This document shows, in pieces, positions 53,449 through 62,286 of a stretch of DNA of 64,000 nucleotides. Under the pieces are notes generated by a model. That model was not told the origin of the DNA. It saw only the letters and a program-made list of their open reading frames with translations, and ran no database searches. The position numbers and the translations under genes are program-made. Position 1 is the first letter of the stretch; each line of letters starts with the position of its first letter. The stretch comes from Hyphomonadaceae bacterium UBA7672 (GTDB lineage Bacteria > Pseudomonadota > Alphaproteobacteria > Caulobacterales > Hyphomonadaceae): positions 184,448 through 248,447 of the forward strand of contig DLHI01000035.1 of assembly GCA_002483135.1 (NCBI GenBank). The letters run 5' to 3'.

Positions 53449-56400
53449 TCAAGCCGCGCGCTTGCCACCCACGCGTTCGAACGCGGCGAGCCAACTCGGC
53501 TGAAACTCCGTGCGGAGTACGAAAGCGGCCATCTGCATTAGTGCCATCAATCCGCCCGGAGCGCGTTGGTCGACAAGCCGCGTTGCCTCCTCGAATTGCG
53601 CTAGCCCGACTTCCGCTTGGCGAAGGAGGAAGCGCTGCCGGCCGAAGGACCAAGCCCAGTCATCGCGGATAATCGCGATAAGGGCGTTGATCACACTTTG
53701 CGCGGGCGCCGAGGCCATCGCCGCCTGGACGCAATTGAGGTGAAATTCAAAGCGTTCGCTAGGGGTCTTCGTCTCGCGGCAAGCAAAGAGACCCTGCATC
53801 ACATTCCACGCTACATCCCCGGAAGGTCCCTCGGTGCCATCTGCGGTTTTCAGATCGGAAAGGTCTATCTCGCGCAGCCCGAACTGGCCCCGGCAGTCGT
53901 CAACGAATCCGTCCCACCAGGCGTTCGACAAGCCTCCGAGGACGTGAACCCTCATCGCGATCCCCGCCATCAGGATTCGGATTGCCTCTGGAGTTCCCGT
54001 GGCGGCATCATCGCCGATCGGCAAATTGTCCGCATGGATGACACGCAAGTCAGCAATCGACGCGAGCAGCGCGACCGCAGCCGCGGCAATCGTTTTTCCG
54101 TCCATGCCGATCATGGCGTAGTCGAGCTCCGCGCCGCGTAGCACGAAATGATAGTCCGGTGTGGTCCTCGGAAGTTCGAGGGATGTGAACAGGTCGCCAA
54201 GACCCAGCCGCAGTGCAACAGCGCGCAGGAGCAACTTGATGTCTTCCAGTGGTCCGGAGATGGCGCGATCGATTTTCGTCATGTCGACGTCGAGCGCCGC
54301 CTTTGCGCCGATTTTCAGGACCGGCGGCGTCTTAAACGGCCGGCTGACATCGGCTTCGATCCATCCCGCCCCAAACCGGACGCGGAGATGGAGCATCTTG
54401 GCCGTATCGCTGTTCTCCGGGTCAATATCGGGCAGGAGGTCTAGCACGCGCGAATAACGCTCGAGGGCCTCGCGATGCTCGCCCAATTTCCAGCAACATA
54501 GAGCGGCTTCGGTTCTGAGGGCGATACGATGACAGGCAAGCTTCGCGTCGAGATCGCCGTCGACAGCGGCCGCCGCCGCCTCGAACAGATCCGCGGCCTT
54601 GCGAAGGCTTCCGGTATTGCCTGCGGCCACGGCGGCTTCCTTCAACGCGTACATGCGCTCGACAGGCGACTGTTTGTCGATTTCTGCCTTCAAGGCGTCT
54701 AGGATAACTGCGGCCTCGGAATAGCGGTTCATATGTCCGAGCAACTTGGCCTTTTGGCGGAGCAAGATGACGCCATCCGGCGTTTGACCAAGCGCCGCAT
54801 CGATCCGTAACAAGGCTTCCTCGGCGCGGTTGAGGTGCTCCTCCATCAGGATCGTCTGCGCGACCAGACATTCGGCCGCGAGCTCGGCGTCGCCCCACGC
54901 GAGAGCCACGTCGGCCAGTCTTTCATAGGTCGTCAGGGCTGCGTCTGCCGCAAGCGTCCCAGCGAACCATGCGGAGGCCCACCCCTGTTGGACATAGAGG
55001 CCGTAACCCCGGTGGAATGCACGCAGTTCCCGAAGTCTGCGTGTACGAAGCGCCGGTTCTAGTTCCTGAAGCGCGTTGAAGAGGTCCTCGAGATCGGAAA
55101 CCGACTGGATTGTCTGGCCCCCGATCGTCACGAAGAAACCACTGATCGTGGCGTCTGGTCCCTGCTCCTGACGCATCTGCCGGAGCGTCGGGCTCGAACC
55201 TTCGTCGGCGAGGTGGGGGAACCGTGCCACGAGCTCTTCAAACTGGGCAATCCACGCAAGGCGCAGCTGCCACTCCACGTGCACGCCCCGTGCGAAAAGT
55301 GCCTTCATGAGTACCATCACCTCAAATGCCGAGCGAAGCTCCTCATCTTCAAACCGGGACGATTCCTGGAGCGCTGCGATCGTACTGGCGCGGAACACCT
55401 CGCTGTTGTCCGTCGCCGCAGCAACTTCAACCTGAATGATCCGCAGTGTCACCGACGTTGCGGGATCATCAGGGAAGATCGGCCGATCCGTGCGGAAGTA
55501 GGAGAGCGCCGATAGCTCCTGGGCGACGGCCTTGAAGCCGTCCTCCGAGAGGCTGAGGAAAGCTAGCTGCAGACGAGCGAGCATCCAGCCACTCTTCGCC
55601 GAAACGCTGTTCCAGAAGGCGATGCCGAGGTCTTCGAGATCCATTGGCCCGCGTGTCGCCACATCGTAGGCGACGCGAAGCCGCGTGTCAGTCGCCTCCT
55701 CTAAGGGCACGTCCTCGTTGAGACCGGCGAGCAGGGGAGAGAGACGAAGGTATTTTTTTGACCCCGGCGCCGCCTCGATCCACGGCCCGATCAGGAGGTC
55801 AAGGCTGACGGTTGACTCCTGGATGGACGGATCGACGCTGGCCGCGCCGACGGCGAGCGGCCGGTCGAACTTGCCCTGAATGCAGGCAAGTCGGCGCAAC
55901 AGCGCCCGGCCTGCCTCCGGCGCATCGAGTACAAGTCTTCGGCGGGCCTCGGCGCGGGTCAGCGCGACTGCCTCACTAGACGGGCCAATCAAATCTTCGG
56001 TGAGTGCGCTTGGCGGCCACCCGCGAGCCGACAGCGAGATCACCTTAGCCGCAACAAGTTGCGGGTGTCCTGAAGCTGTCGCCGCGTAGATATAGACCGC
56101 CCATTTTGGCGCTAAGTCTGGAGGGCAGTCTCTTGCTAGGGCAAGGTGAGCGACATCCTCGAGTCCGAGATATGATGCCGTAACGATCCCGTGCGGCTGC
56201 AACGCCAGGTCGGCGCCAGTGGCGGGGGTGCACGGCCGGGACGATGTGAGAATAGTCGCAAGCCCTCGCGTCCGCGCCCACCTCATGAAGCGGCCAAACC
56301 GCCTCGCGTCCGCTCCGACGATATCAGCGTCCAGGTCATCGAGGATTACGCCTGCAATCTTCCCGGCCAGGACGACGTCGGAATAGGATCGCCTTAGGCG

Positions 56401-57387
56401 TAAAAGAACGTCACGTTTGTTCGTCAGCTCGCGGAACTCGACGAGCAGCCAAGGGCGATCGGCGACAGCGGCGATCTGCAAGGCAAGCGTGCTTTTTCCG
56501 CAGCCGCTAGCGCCATGGATCCACAGCGAGGCGTCTGCTCCGAGGATCGTCGCGAGCTCAGTAACGACGTTCCCTCGCGGCGCGCACGGCTGCGGTAATT
56601 CGACAGCTGAAGTAAGGGTCGCCCAGGGAGGAAGAGCCCACGCAACGCCCGAAGCGCTGAGGCTGGCCTGCACCAGAAAGGAGTTGAGAGCGGCTGCATC
56701 GAGCTTCCTAAGGTCTGGATCCTTGTCGGTGGCTGTGGCGAAGACGTGGTCGGTTAGCTGGCTCGCAAGGCTATTGGCGAGGCCAGCGGGTAGAGCGAGC
56801 GTATTCAGCCTGCCCACCAGCTGTTCGGTCAATGAAGCAAGCAGCTCCGCACCGGACTCCACGCCCGTGCTCCAGACGACACGGCGAACCAGCTTGTCCA
56901 GAAAATCTGCCTCGGACGGCCCCGCTGCGAGCCACGTTTTCAGGGCGCCGTCGGGTAGGGCTTCAAGCAGCGCCTCCCGCAAGGGCCCCGCAGCAGCCCC
57001 TTGGCGAACGGCGTCCCAATACGCGATGCCCGGCGACCCCACCGGAAAAGAAAGGCCGCGCTCCAAGCCGATCGGCAGGTTGGTCTGTACGACCAAAGTC
57101 CTGTCTGTCGTTCGACCGCTCGTCTCCCAGAATTTGCCAAGGGCGTCCGTTGCAGCCGCGCTCGCTAAGGTGATCGACCTTGCGGATCCCGAGTACTTCG
57201 CTTGTGTCGCGGTCGTGCCGCCGTCCCGCGCAATTACATCGTAATCTTCGATGTGCTCGATCAAAAGTGTTTGGCCGGGCGATAGCCCAATCCAGGCCAG
57301 CGAGGTTTGAAGGAGCTGAAAGCGGAAGGCCGCAAGCACTTGATGCGCTTGCCGGCGCATATCCGCGGGCGGCTCCATTTCCGACAT
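53449..57387 (-). CDS. Large STAND-like NTPase with N-terminal nuclease-like domain
   Basis: A 1312-residue protein. Residues about 10-90 resemble a Cap4/DUF4297-like dsDNA nuclease domain: QVLAAFRFQLLQTSL, LLIEHIEDYDV with E44 and D48/D50, then TQAKYSG with Q62-x-K64. A P-loop GASGCGKST at 292-300 and Walker B GVILDDLD near 346-353 with sensor ILTSSR form a STAND/AAA-type NTPase. The rest is alpha-helical, TPR-like repeats (AEEALLRIDAALG, YSEAAVILDALKAEI, GEHREALERYSRVLDLLPD). This build matches bacterial anti-phage STAND sensors. It is upstream of the DUF4365-like gene. Confidence 0.75.
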   Translation of the reverse strand: MSEMEPPADMRRQAHQVLAAFRFQLLQTSLAWIGLSPGQTLLIEHIEDYDVIARDGGTTATQAKYSGSARSITLASAAATDALGKFWETSGRTTDRTLVVQTNLPIGLERGLSFPVGSPGIAYWDAVRQGAAAGPLREALLEALPDGALKTWLAAGPSEADFLDKLVRRVVWSTGVESGAELLASLTEQLVGRLNTLALPAGLANSLASQLTDHVFATATDKDPDLRKLDAAALNSFLVQASLSASGVAWALPPWATLTSAVELPQPCAPRGNVVTELATILGADASLWIHGASGCGKSTLALQIAAVADRPWLLVEFRELTNKRDVLLRLRRSYSDVVLAGKIAGVILDDLDADIVGADARRFGRFMRWARTRGLATILTSSRPCTPATGADLALQPHGIVTASYLGLEDVAHLALARDCPPDLAPKWAVYIYAATASGHPQLVAAKVISLSARGWPPSALTEDLIGPSSEAVALTRAEARRRLVLDAPEAGRALLRRLACIQGKFDRPLAVGAASVDPSIQESTVSLDLLIGPWIEAAPGSKKYLRLSPLLAGLNEDVPLEEATDTRLRVAYDVATRGPMDLEDLGIAFWNSVSAKSGWMLARLQLAFLSLSEDGFKAVAQELSALSYFRTDRPIFPDDPATSVTLRIIQVEVAAATDNSEVFRASTIAALQESSRFEDEELRSAFEVMVLMKALFARGVHVEWQLRLAWIAQFEELVARFPHLADEGSSPTLRQMRQEQGPDATISGFFVTIGGQTIQSVSDLEDLFNALQELEPALRTRRLRELRAFHRGYGLYVQQGWASAWFAGTLAADAALTTYERLADVALAWGDAELAAECLVAQTILMEEHLNRAEEALLRIDAALGQTPDGVILLRQKAKLLGHMNRYSEAAVILDALKAEIDKQSPVERMYALKEAAVAAGNTGSLRKAADLFEAAAAAVDGDLDAKLACHRIALRTEAALCCWKLGEHREALERYSRVLDLLPDIDPENSDTAKMLHLRVRFGAGWIEADVSRPFKTPPVLKIGAKAALDVDMTKIDRAISGPLEDIKLLLRAVALRLGLGDLFTSLELPRTTPDYHFVLRGAELDYAMIGMDGKTIAAAAVALLASIADLRVIHADNLPIGDDAATGTPEAIRILMAGIAMRVHVLGGLSNAWWDGFVDDCRGQFGLREIDLSDLKTADGTEGPSGDVAWNVMQGLFACRETKTPSERFEFHLNCVQAAMASAPAQSVINALIAIIRDDWAWSFGRQRFLLRQAEVGLAQFEEATRLVDQRAPGGLMALMQMAAFVLRTEFQPSWLAAFERVGGKRAA

Positions 57388-57614
57388 TCACAATAGATGC
57401 GGCTGAAATCGGCCTCTGAAAAGGTGGGCGAAGCAAAGGCTGTGGATGCAAAGGCCCAACCGAGGCGGTCGGCCGCGCGGCGATGTGCAAATGTGCGTGC
57501 GATCCGTGCGCACGCGTGCGCCTTTCTCAGGATTCTGTGACTAGAAACAAAACACGCCTTTCGGCTGCCCGTATCAGATCTTGTCTCGGGAAGGACCCAG
57601 CCACGGGGCGGTGC

Positions 57615-58679
57615 TCATGTTGAATCTCTAGCAGCGAGAAGCTGCGCAGCAATCGCGGTTCTTCTCCGCTCGATAGCCCTGTCGCGCGCTTCGCCAGTCA
57701 GGTTTCTATCATCATCCAAAGCCCAGTCGGGCGGATTTCGGTCGGCCAGAATAGCGGCAAGATTCTCGAGCCTGGCGACTTCTGCTGTTCTCCCATTCTC
57801 CGCTCTCGCGAATTCGCGTTGCGACAAGAACCTATTCAGTTCGTCGCTGCGGGAGCGCTGTCCGGACGGCATTCGCCCCTTCATGGCCTTACGAGTCTTT
57901 CGGGCTTCTCCGGTTAGGATGCGGGCAAGACGGTTCTCCCGCCATGTAGGCAGGTCATCCCTGAATATTATCCTGAAACTCCAGAGAGGCGTCTGTCTGA
58001 TGCTCGCTGTTTTGCTGCGAACACACGACAGGATGTCCTTCTCGAAGTCATAGCCCTGCTGAAGCGCGACAGGGAGGCATTCCACCAGGCTCTCCAGAAG
58101 TCCCGGAGTTGTCACCTTGTCGAGGCCTCTGCCACACACCGAGAGCGTCAGCTCAACCTTCTCTCGCAGTTTCTCATCCTCGATGACGAATTCATCAGGT
58201 AAAGAAGGAGGGAAGAAGATAGAAGACGCGGACGCGGGCGCGCGCGAGTCTATACTAGGACGAAGGCCAGCATTTGGGCGCCGCTCGATGTGCGTTGGGC
58301 GCGGCAATTTTTTGCCGCGACCAGAATGTGGGCGCGAAGGATCTGGGACAGAAGGCAACTCCTGTTCGTCGCAGTCGTCGCACCTGAATCCTCTGAAGAG
58401 ATCCGCTATTTCCGGATTTGATAGATCGAGCTGGTAAGAGTTCATGGCGAACTGGCCATCGTCCTGCCGCTCCGATCTGTTGCGGCTCAGATAGCCGCCT
58501 TCGATGAACTGCTTGACGGATTTTCGCGCGGTTTCGGGGCAGCAGTTGGCGTAGTCGGCCAGCTGAGACCTCGATGCCCAGCAGAAGCCCTTGCCATCTG
58601 ACCATCTGATAAGCGCTACGAGGACGAGCGAAGTGCTTGTGCCTGGAATAGGCCATTTGGGAATCCATCGCTCGCTCAT
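57615..58679 (-). CDS. Winged-helix (HTH_36-like) island protein
   Basis: A 354-residue protein beginning MSERWIPKWPIPGTSTSLVLVALIRWSDGKG. The segment FCWASRSQLADYANCCPETARKSVKQFIEGGYL is a helix-turn-helix of the kind found in replication-initiator-like or helix-turn-helix_36 proteins of integrative elements. The remainder is poorly conserved, with a basic C-terminus. A longer start at 58727 overlapping the AlpA gene is possible. It may take part in replication or control of the island. Confidence 0.65.
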   Translation of the reverse strand: MSERWIPKWPIPGTSTSLVLVALIRWSDGKGFCWASRSQLADYANCCPETARKSVKQFIEGGYLSRNRSERQDDGQFAMNSYQLDLSNPEIADLFRGFRCDDCDEQELPSVPDPSRPHSGRGKKLPRPTHIERRPNAGLRPSIDSRAPASASSIFFPPSLPDEFVIEDEKLREKVELTLSVCGRGLDKVTTPGLLESLVECLPVALQQGYDFEKDILSCVRSKTASIRQTPLWSFRIIFRDDLPTWRENRLARILTGEARKTRKAMKGRMPSGQRSRSDELNRFLSQREFARAENGRTAEVARLENLAAILADRNPPDWALDDDRNLTGEARDRAIERRRTAIAAQLLAARDST

Positions 58680-58713
58680 CGCGGCGACCTCGCATAACGG
58701 GACAGCATGAGCA

Positions 58714-58914
58714 TCACGTCCGCGCATTAAGCAGCTGCTGAATATCTTCAGCTCGCCAGACCGTAATCCGCGGGCCCAGCTTCACCGGCTTGGGGAAGCG
58801 GCCGTCTTTTACGCCGGCCCACCATGTCGACTTGCTGACAGGAATGGGGCCGTCCGGCGCAAGGATGGATTTCAGCCGCAAAAGGGTGGTCTTGGTTGGG
58901 AGTTGGTCCGGCAT
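58714..58914 (-). CDS. AlpA-family excisionase/regulator
   Basis: A 66-residue winged-helix protein: LLRLKSILAPDGPIPVSKSTWWAGVKDGRFPKPVKLGPRITVWRAEDIQQLL. This is the AlpA/MerR-like fold that controls integrase expression or assists excision in P4-type islands. The ATG at 58914 is chosen because GAGGAGA lies just upstream; an earlier in-frame start at 58950 has no good site. Confidence 0.88.
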   Translation of the reverse strand: MPDQLPTKTTLLRLKSILAPDGPIPVSKSTWWAGVKDGRFPKPVKLGPRITVWRAEDIQQLLNART

Positions 58915-59013
58915 ATCGTCTCCTCGTTCGATACTGAACGAGGTGATCAATTAGTGATTTGCTCGAGGCGTTGGGGGATACCCGATATCGCTATTCGGAT
59001 TTCCGACTGCTGA

Positions 59014-59850
59014 TCAGCTGTCGTCGCCGATGATCCGGCAAGCTTCTTCAAGTCGCTCAAGGATTACGCCCTGGTCCATCTTGATTCCTGCCTGAAGAAG
59101 CACATCGCGAATGTTGGCGGCAGCTGAACTCCGGCCCGCTGCCTTGAACCGGAATTTCAGGGCAAGTGCATAGATCAGTCTTTCATAGGTTCTTCGCGCC
59201 TTGGGATTTTCCAGCCGCTCTAGACGCAACTCCTTAGACAACGAGTTGATCTCTCGTCTTGCTTGCGACAGCTCCGCCTTGATCGTTTTGAGTTTGCGGA
59301 TAAGGACTTCAGCACTCTCTTGTGGCTCTGGCCCTGTCTTTGAGCGGGCAGTGAGGGCTACTTCGTCGACTAACTGCTGCGGCAGAGGGTGCCCATACTC
59401 CGTCGCCCAGTTCACGAACGCGGTTGGTGCGACAAACGCCATGTCATTTTCTTCGAACCATGCTCGAATTGTAGTCCGCCTGTTCCAGAACTCCGTCGCG
59501 AACGGCCAGATGTCGACGTATCTCGACATGGAGTGCCGGTTCACGATGTTGGGGTCTTTGCCGCACGAGATCGCTGCAGCCTGATCATAACGCCAAGCCC
59601 TGCTTACCCAGTATCGGTAGCGGACGGAGGCGGTGGGATGATTATAGAACCGTGCTTCTTCGGGCGTTTCCAGCGCAGTGCATTTGAATCGAAGGTATTC
59701 GACTTCCGACCTCAGCTCCTCGGTTGGCGTTCTTTTTCTTGAGAACGGGTCGGAAACCCGATCCTTCAATGCGATCGGCTTGTTGCCATTGTGGTCGCCG
59801 TCCGCCTTGTTGCGGGTATTGCCGGTGTTGGCCATCGGATTTGTCGTCAT
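59014..59850 (-). CDS. Hypothetical island protein with coiled coil
   Basis: A 278-residue protein not recognised. The first 45 residues are polar and probably disordered. A Trp/Tyr-rich centre (YRYWVSRAWRYDQAAA, WPFATEFWNRRTTIRAWFEE) is followed by a coiled coil at about 185-215 (IRKLKTIKAELSQARREINSLSKELRLERLE). It lies between the AlpA gene and the integrase, which suggests an element function. Confidence 0.65.
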   Translation of the reverse strand: MTTNPMANTGNTRNKADGDHNGNKPIALKDRVSDPFSRKRTPTEELRSEVEYLRFKCTALETPEEARFYNHPTASVRYRYWVSRAWRYDQAAAISCGKDPNIVNRHSMSRYVDIWPFATEFWNRRTTIRAWFEENDMAFVAPTAFVNWATEYGHPLPQQLVDEVALTARSKTGPEPQESAEVLIRKLKTIKAELSQARREINSLSKELRLERLENPKARRTYERLIYALALKFRFKAAGRSSAAANIRDVLLQAGIKMDQGVILERLEEACRIIGDDS

Positions 59851-59928
59851 GTTACGCCCGACCTGTCTTCACCGAGCTTCCTAGCAAAAACAGAACAAAA
59901 AGGGAACGCACAAGTTGACGGTTCGTTG

Positions 59929-61125
59929 TTAGCCGGTGAGTCGGGCGGATGGCGCGGCGGCGCATTCGATGTATTCCGCCCACCAGCTCATCATTGTGCG
60001 TCGACCGTCGAGCCATTGCGCGGCGTTGTAGATGCCGCGGACCGAGCCTTCCTCGTGTGCAAGCTGACGTTCGATCCAGTCGCGATTGAAGCCGCTCTCG
60101 TTGAGGATGGTGGAAGCCGTCGAGCGGAAGCCATGAATGGTCGCGCGTCCGTGGAAGCCGATCCGGTATAGACCATAGAGCATGGTGTTCTCGGAGATCG
60201 GACGATCAGCCGTCAGAGCGAACACCAGATGAGCTGACTTAGGTCTTGCCTGGAGCCTTTTGATCAGCGCCACTGCCGGCGGCGAAAGCGGTACCAGATG
60301 CTCGCGCCGCATCTTCATGCGCGCGGCTGGAATGCGCCAAAGCGGGGAAGGGCCGTCGAGTTTCTCGAACTCGGACCATTCGGCAAAGCGGATTTCCGCA
60401 GTGCGGACGAAAGTCAGCAATGCAAACTCGATCGCGGCCTTAGTCACCTGGTCCAGGTCGCTGGCTCGCAACGCCGCGAAGAATTCCGGCAGCTGATCGG
60501 CCTTGAGGGCTGTGCGCGATTTCACCGGCTTGGGCGGGCGTAGCGCCTTGTTCACGCCGACCGTCGGATCGAACTCGCAACGCGATGTTGCGACGCCATA
60601 GAGGAAGACCAGCCGCGCCATCTGGAGGATGCGGCGAGCCATCTCCGGCGCATCGCGCCTTTCGACTTTGCGAATGGCTTCGAGAACCTCCGCCGGCTTG
60701 ATCAGCGAGATCGGCCGATGCCCGAGGGCAGGGATCAGATCTTCGTCCAGCCTGGAGCGAAGCCTCACGGAGTAGGACGCGACCCACTTCGACTTATTCG
60801 TTTCGAACCATTCATTGGCGACGATGGCGAAGGTGTCGGCGTTGACCTTTCGCCGCTCAACCTTCGCCGCTTTGCGCGACTGGCTTGGATCGACGTGCTT
60901 GCCGAGAAGCTTCTTCGCTTCGCGCATTCGGTCACGCGCATCCGAAAGTGTCATGTCCGGATACTTGCCCAAGGCGAGCAGCTTCTGCTTGCCATCGAAG
61001 CGGTAAGCGCATCGCCAGAGCTTCGAGCCGCTCGGGCTCACCATGATGAAGAGCCCTTCGGCGTCGCTCACCTTGTAGGCGCGATCACGCGGCTTGAGGG
61101 CGCGGAGTTTGGCGTCTGACAACAT
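59929..61125 (-). CDS. Tyrosine recombinase, P4-type island integrase
   Basis: A 398-residue integrase. The N-terminal DUF4102 arm-binding domain (MLSDAKLRALKPRDRAYKVSDAEGLFIMV) is followed by a core-binding SAM-like domain and the catalytic domain. Catalytic residues are R241 (RTAEIRFAEW), H331 and R334 (HGFRSTAS), H357 and Y366. All are present, so it should be active. It is next to tRNA-Ile(CAT), whose 3' end is its likely target. Start at 61125; a longer frame reaching 61278 is not homologous. Confidence 0.94.
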   Translation of the reverse strand: MLSDAKLRALKPRDRAYKVSDAEGLFIMVSPSGSKLWRCAYRFDGKQKLLALGKYPDMTLSDARDRMREAKKLLGKHVDPSQSRKAAKVERRKVNADTFAIVANEWFETNKSKWVASYSVRLRSRLDEDLIPALGHRPISLIKPAEVLEAIRKVERRDAPEMARRILQMARLVFLYGVATSRCEFDPTVGVNKALRPPKPVKSRTALKADQLPEFFAALRASDLDQVTKAAIEFALLTFVRTAEIRFAEWSEFEKLDGPSPLWRIPAARMKMRREHLVPLSPPAVALIKRLQARPKSAHLVFALTADRPISENTMLYGLYRIGFHGRATIHGFRSTASTILNESGFNRDWIERQLAHEEGSVRGIYNAAQWLDGRRTMMSWWAEYIECAAAPSARLTG

Positions 61126-61164
61126 TCGGTTGCACGCTTTGGCTGTTCGAGTCCCGCTTTCGAA

Positions 61165-61206
61165 GTACCAACACTTTTGTTGGTACGACGCCAAAAATGT
61201 ACCAAC
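61165..61206. promoter_or_regulatory. Arm-type repeats between integrase and tRNA
   Basis: GTACCAAC-N6-GTTGGTAC (61165-61186) is an inverted repeat, followed by TGTACCAAC (61198-61206). The same GTACCAAC core occurs next to the att-like sites at 35762 and 51485. These are likely binding sites for the integrase arm domain, and they also cover the integrase promoter region. Confidence 0.65.
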
Positions 61207-61341
61207 AATGTTCGCGGATGCCAGCGGACGCCCCAAGACAGCTGTGGACGAACGAGGCGAGGCGAGGCCCTGTTTCACAAGGCGAATTCGTGCATTTCCG
61301 GATCGTGTCGGACTTCATTGCACGTCGCTGGATTTCTGGAT

Positions 61342-61417
61342 TGGTGGGCCCGGCAGGACTCGAACCTGCAACCAGACCGTTATGAGCGGCCGGCTCTAAC
61401 CATTGAGCTACAGGCCC
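61342..61417 (-). tRNA. tRNA-Ile2 (anticodon CAT)
   Basis: A 76-base cloverleaf. The acceptor 5' strand GGGCCTG pairs with the CGGGCCC end (one G-U/weak pair), D-arm TAGCTCAATGGTTAGAGC, anticodon loop CTCATAA, T-arm GGTTCGAGTCC, and CCA encoded. The CAT anticodon with this loop and arm pattern resembles the lysidine-modified isoleucine tRNA reading AUA rather than a methionine tRNA. It serves as the island's integration site, keeping an intact copy. Confidence 0.88.
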
Positions 61418-61668
61418 GACCTGTCTCAGCGGCGCGCACCATACGCATTTCTGGCGGGTTGGGAACTCCCGGCGCGCTTGCGCGGCGGGGGGCGCGAAAA
61501 TCCCGCGCCAGAGCAGGGCGCGCAGGGGAATTCGCTATGGAAATGGCGATGATCCGACGGCAGCTGGAGCGCCGCTAAAGCCGGGTCACCGAAGGCGTGA
61601 ATCGGACCCTAAACGAAGCCATCCAGAGCGCAGCAACTTGGTCGATGCGTCCGCTGGATGAGGTTGTC

Positions 61669-61842
61669 CTAGAGCACTGATCTCCCTTGGACGGCGCGGA
61701 CCACGAAGGACAGCACGGTCAGCACCAGGAAGATGACGAACAGGATCTGCGCGATCGACGCTGAAGCGCCAGCGATCCCGCCGAAGCCGAAAATGGCGGC
61801 GACAACCGCAAGCACGAAAAACGTAAGCGCCCATCCAAGCAT
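61669..61842 (-). CDS. DUF1328 small membrane protein
   Basis: A 57-residue protein (MLGWALTFFVLAVVAAIFGF...) with two hydrophobic helices separated by GGIAGASASIAQ, the DUF1328/YtjA pattern. Such proteins are often stress-induced. An EcfG-type promoter (GGAAC-N17-GTT) lies 37-61 bases upstream. Confidence 0.88.
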   Translation of the reverse strand: MLGWALTFFVLAVVAAIFGFGGIAGASASIAQILFVIFLVLTVLSFVVRAVQGRSVL

Positions 61843-61878
61843 CACACACTCCTGCCTTCACAACATTGATCTACGGCC

Positions 61879-61903
61879 AACGCCTCTGATCGTGAGCGGT
61901 TCC
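61879..61903 (-). promoter_or_regulatory. EcfG-type promoter of the DUF1328 gene
   Basis: On the minus strand GGAAC (61903-61899), a 17-base spacer and GTT (61881-61879). It fits the alphaproteobacterial general-stress sigma factor EcfG consensus GGAAC-N16/17-cGTT and lies just upstream of the DUF1328 gene. Confidence 0.65.
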
Positions 61904-61953
61904 AAGCCCACGGGAGGCGCGATCGAGGCGGCGGCTTACGTTTGTCCCATGTT

Positions 61954-61978
61954 GGAACCTCGTTTCGGGGGCGGCGTT
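61954..61978 (+). promoter_or_regulatory. EcfG-type promoter of the entericidin gene
   Basis: GGAAC (61954-61958), a 17-base spacer and GTT (61976-61978), 46 bases before the entericidin ATG. It points away from the DUF1328 promoter, so the pair forms a divergent stress-regulated unit. Confidence 0.65.
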
Positions 61979-62023
61979 CTCACTGCGGTCGGCGCCCTCG
62001 CCGACGGGACATGGAGATTTCAC

Positions 62024-62158
62024 ATGAAGACCGCTTTCGCAGCCATTGCCTTTCTGCTCGCCGCGTCGGCGGCTGCATGCAACACCGTCGAAGGTGTTGG
62101 CGAAGACGTGACCGCCGCCGGACAAGCCATCGACGACGCTGCCGAGGACGCGAACTAG
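62024..62158 (+). CDS. Entericidin-like small lipoprotein
   Basis: A 44-residue protein with a lipoprotein leader (FLLAASAAAC, lipidated Cys at 19) followed by NTVEGVGEDVTAAGQAIDDAAEDAN, the entericidin A/B signature. These small lipoproteins are stress-induced in the stationary phase and are often controlled by general stress sigma factors. Confidence 0.88.
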   Translation: MKTAFAAIAFLLAASAAACNTVEGVGEDVTAAGQAIDDAAEDAN

Positions 62159-62286
62159 GCCACGGCTGCTCGCCCCGTTCGCTAACCATGCGGACGGGGC
62201 GTTGCGGTCAGACGGATAGCCATCGTCTCTTAGACGGCGCCGCTCGTGCATCAGAATCTCAACGACAGCTGGAAAGTCCGCTAACC

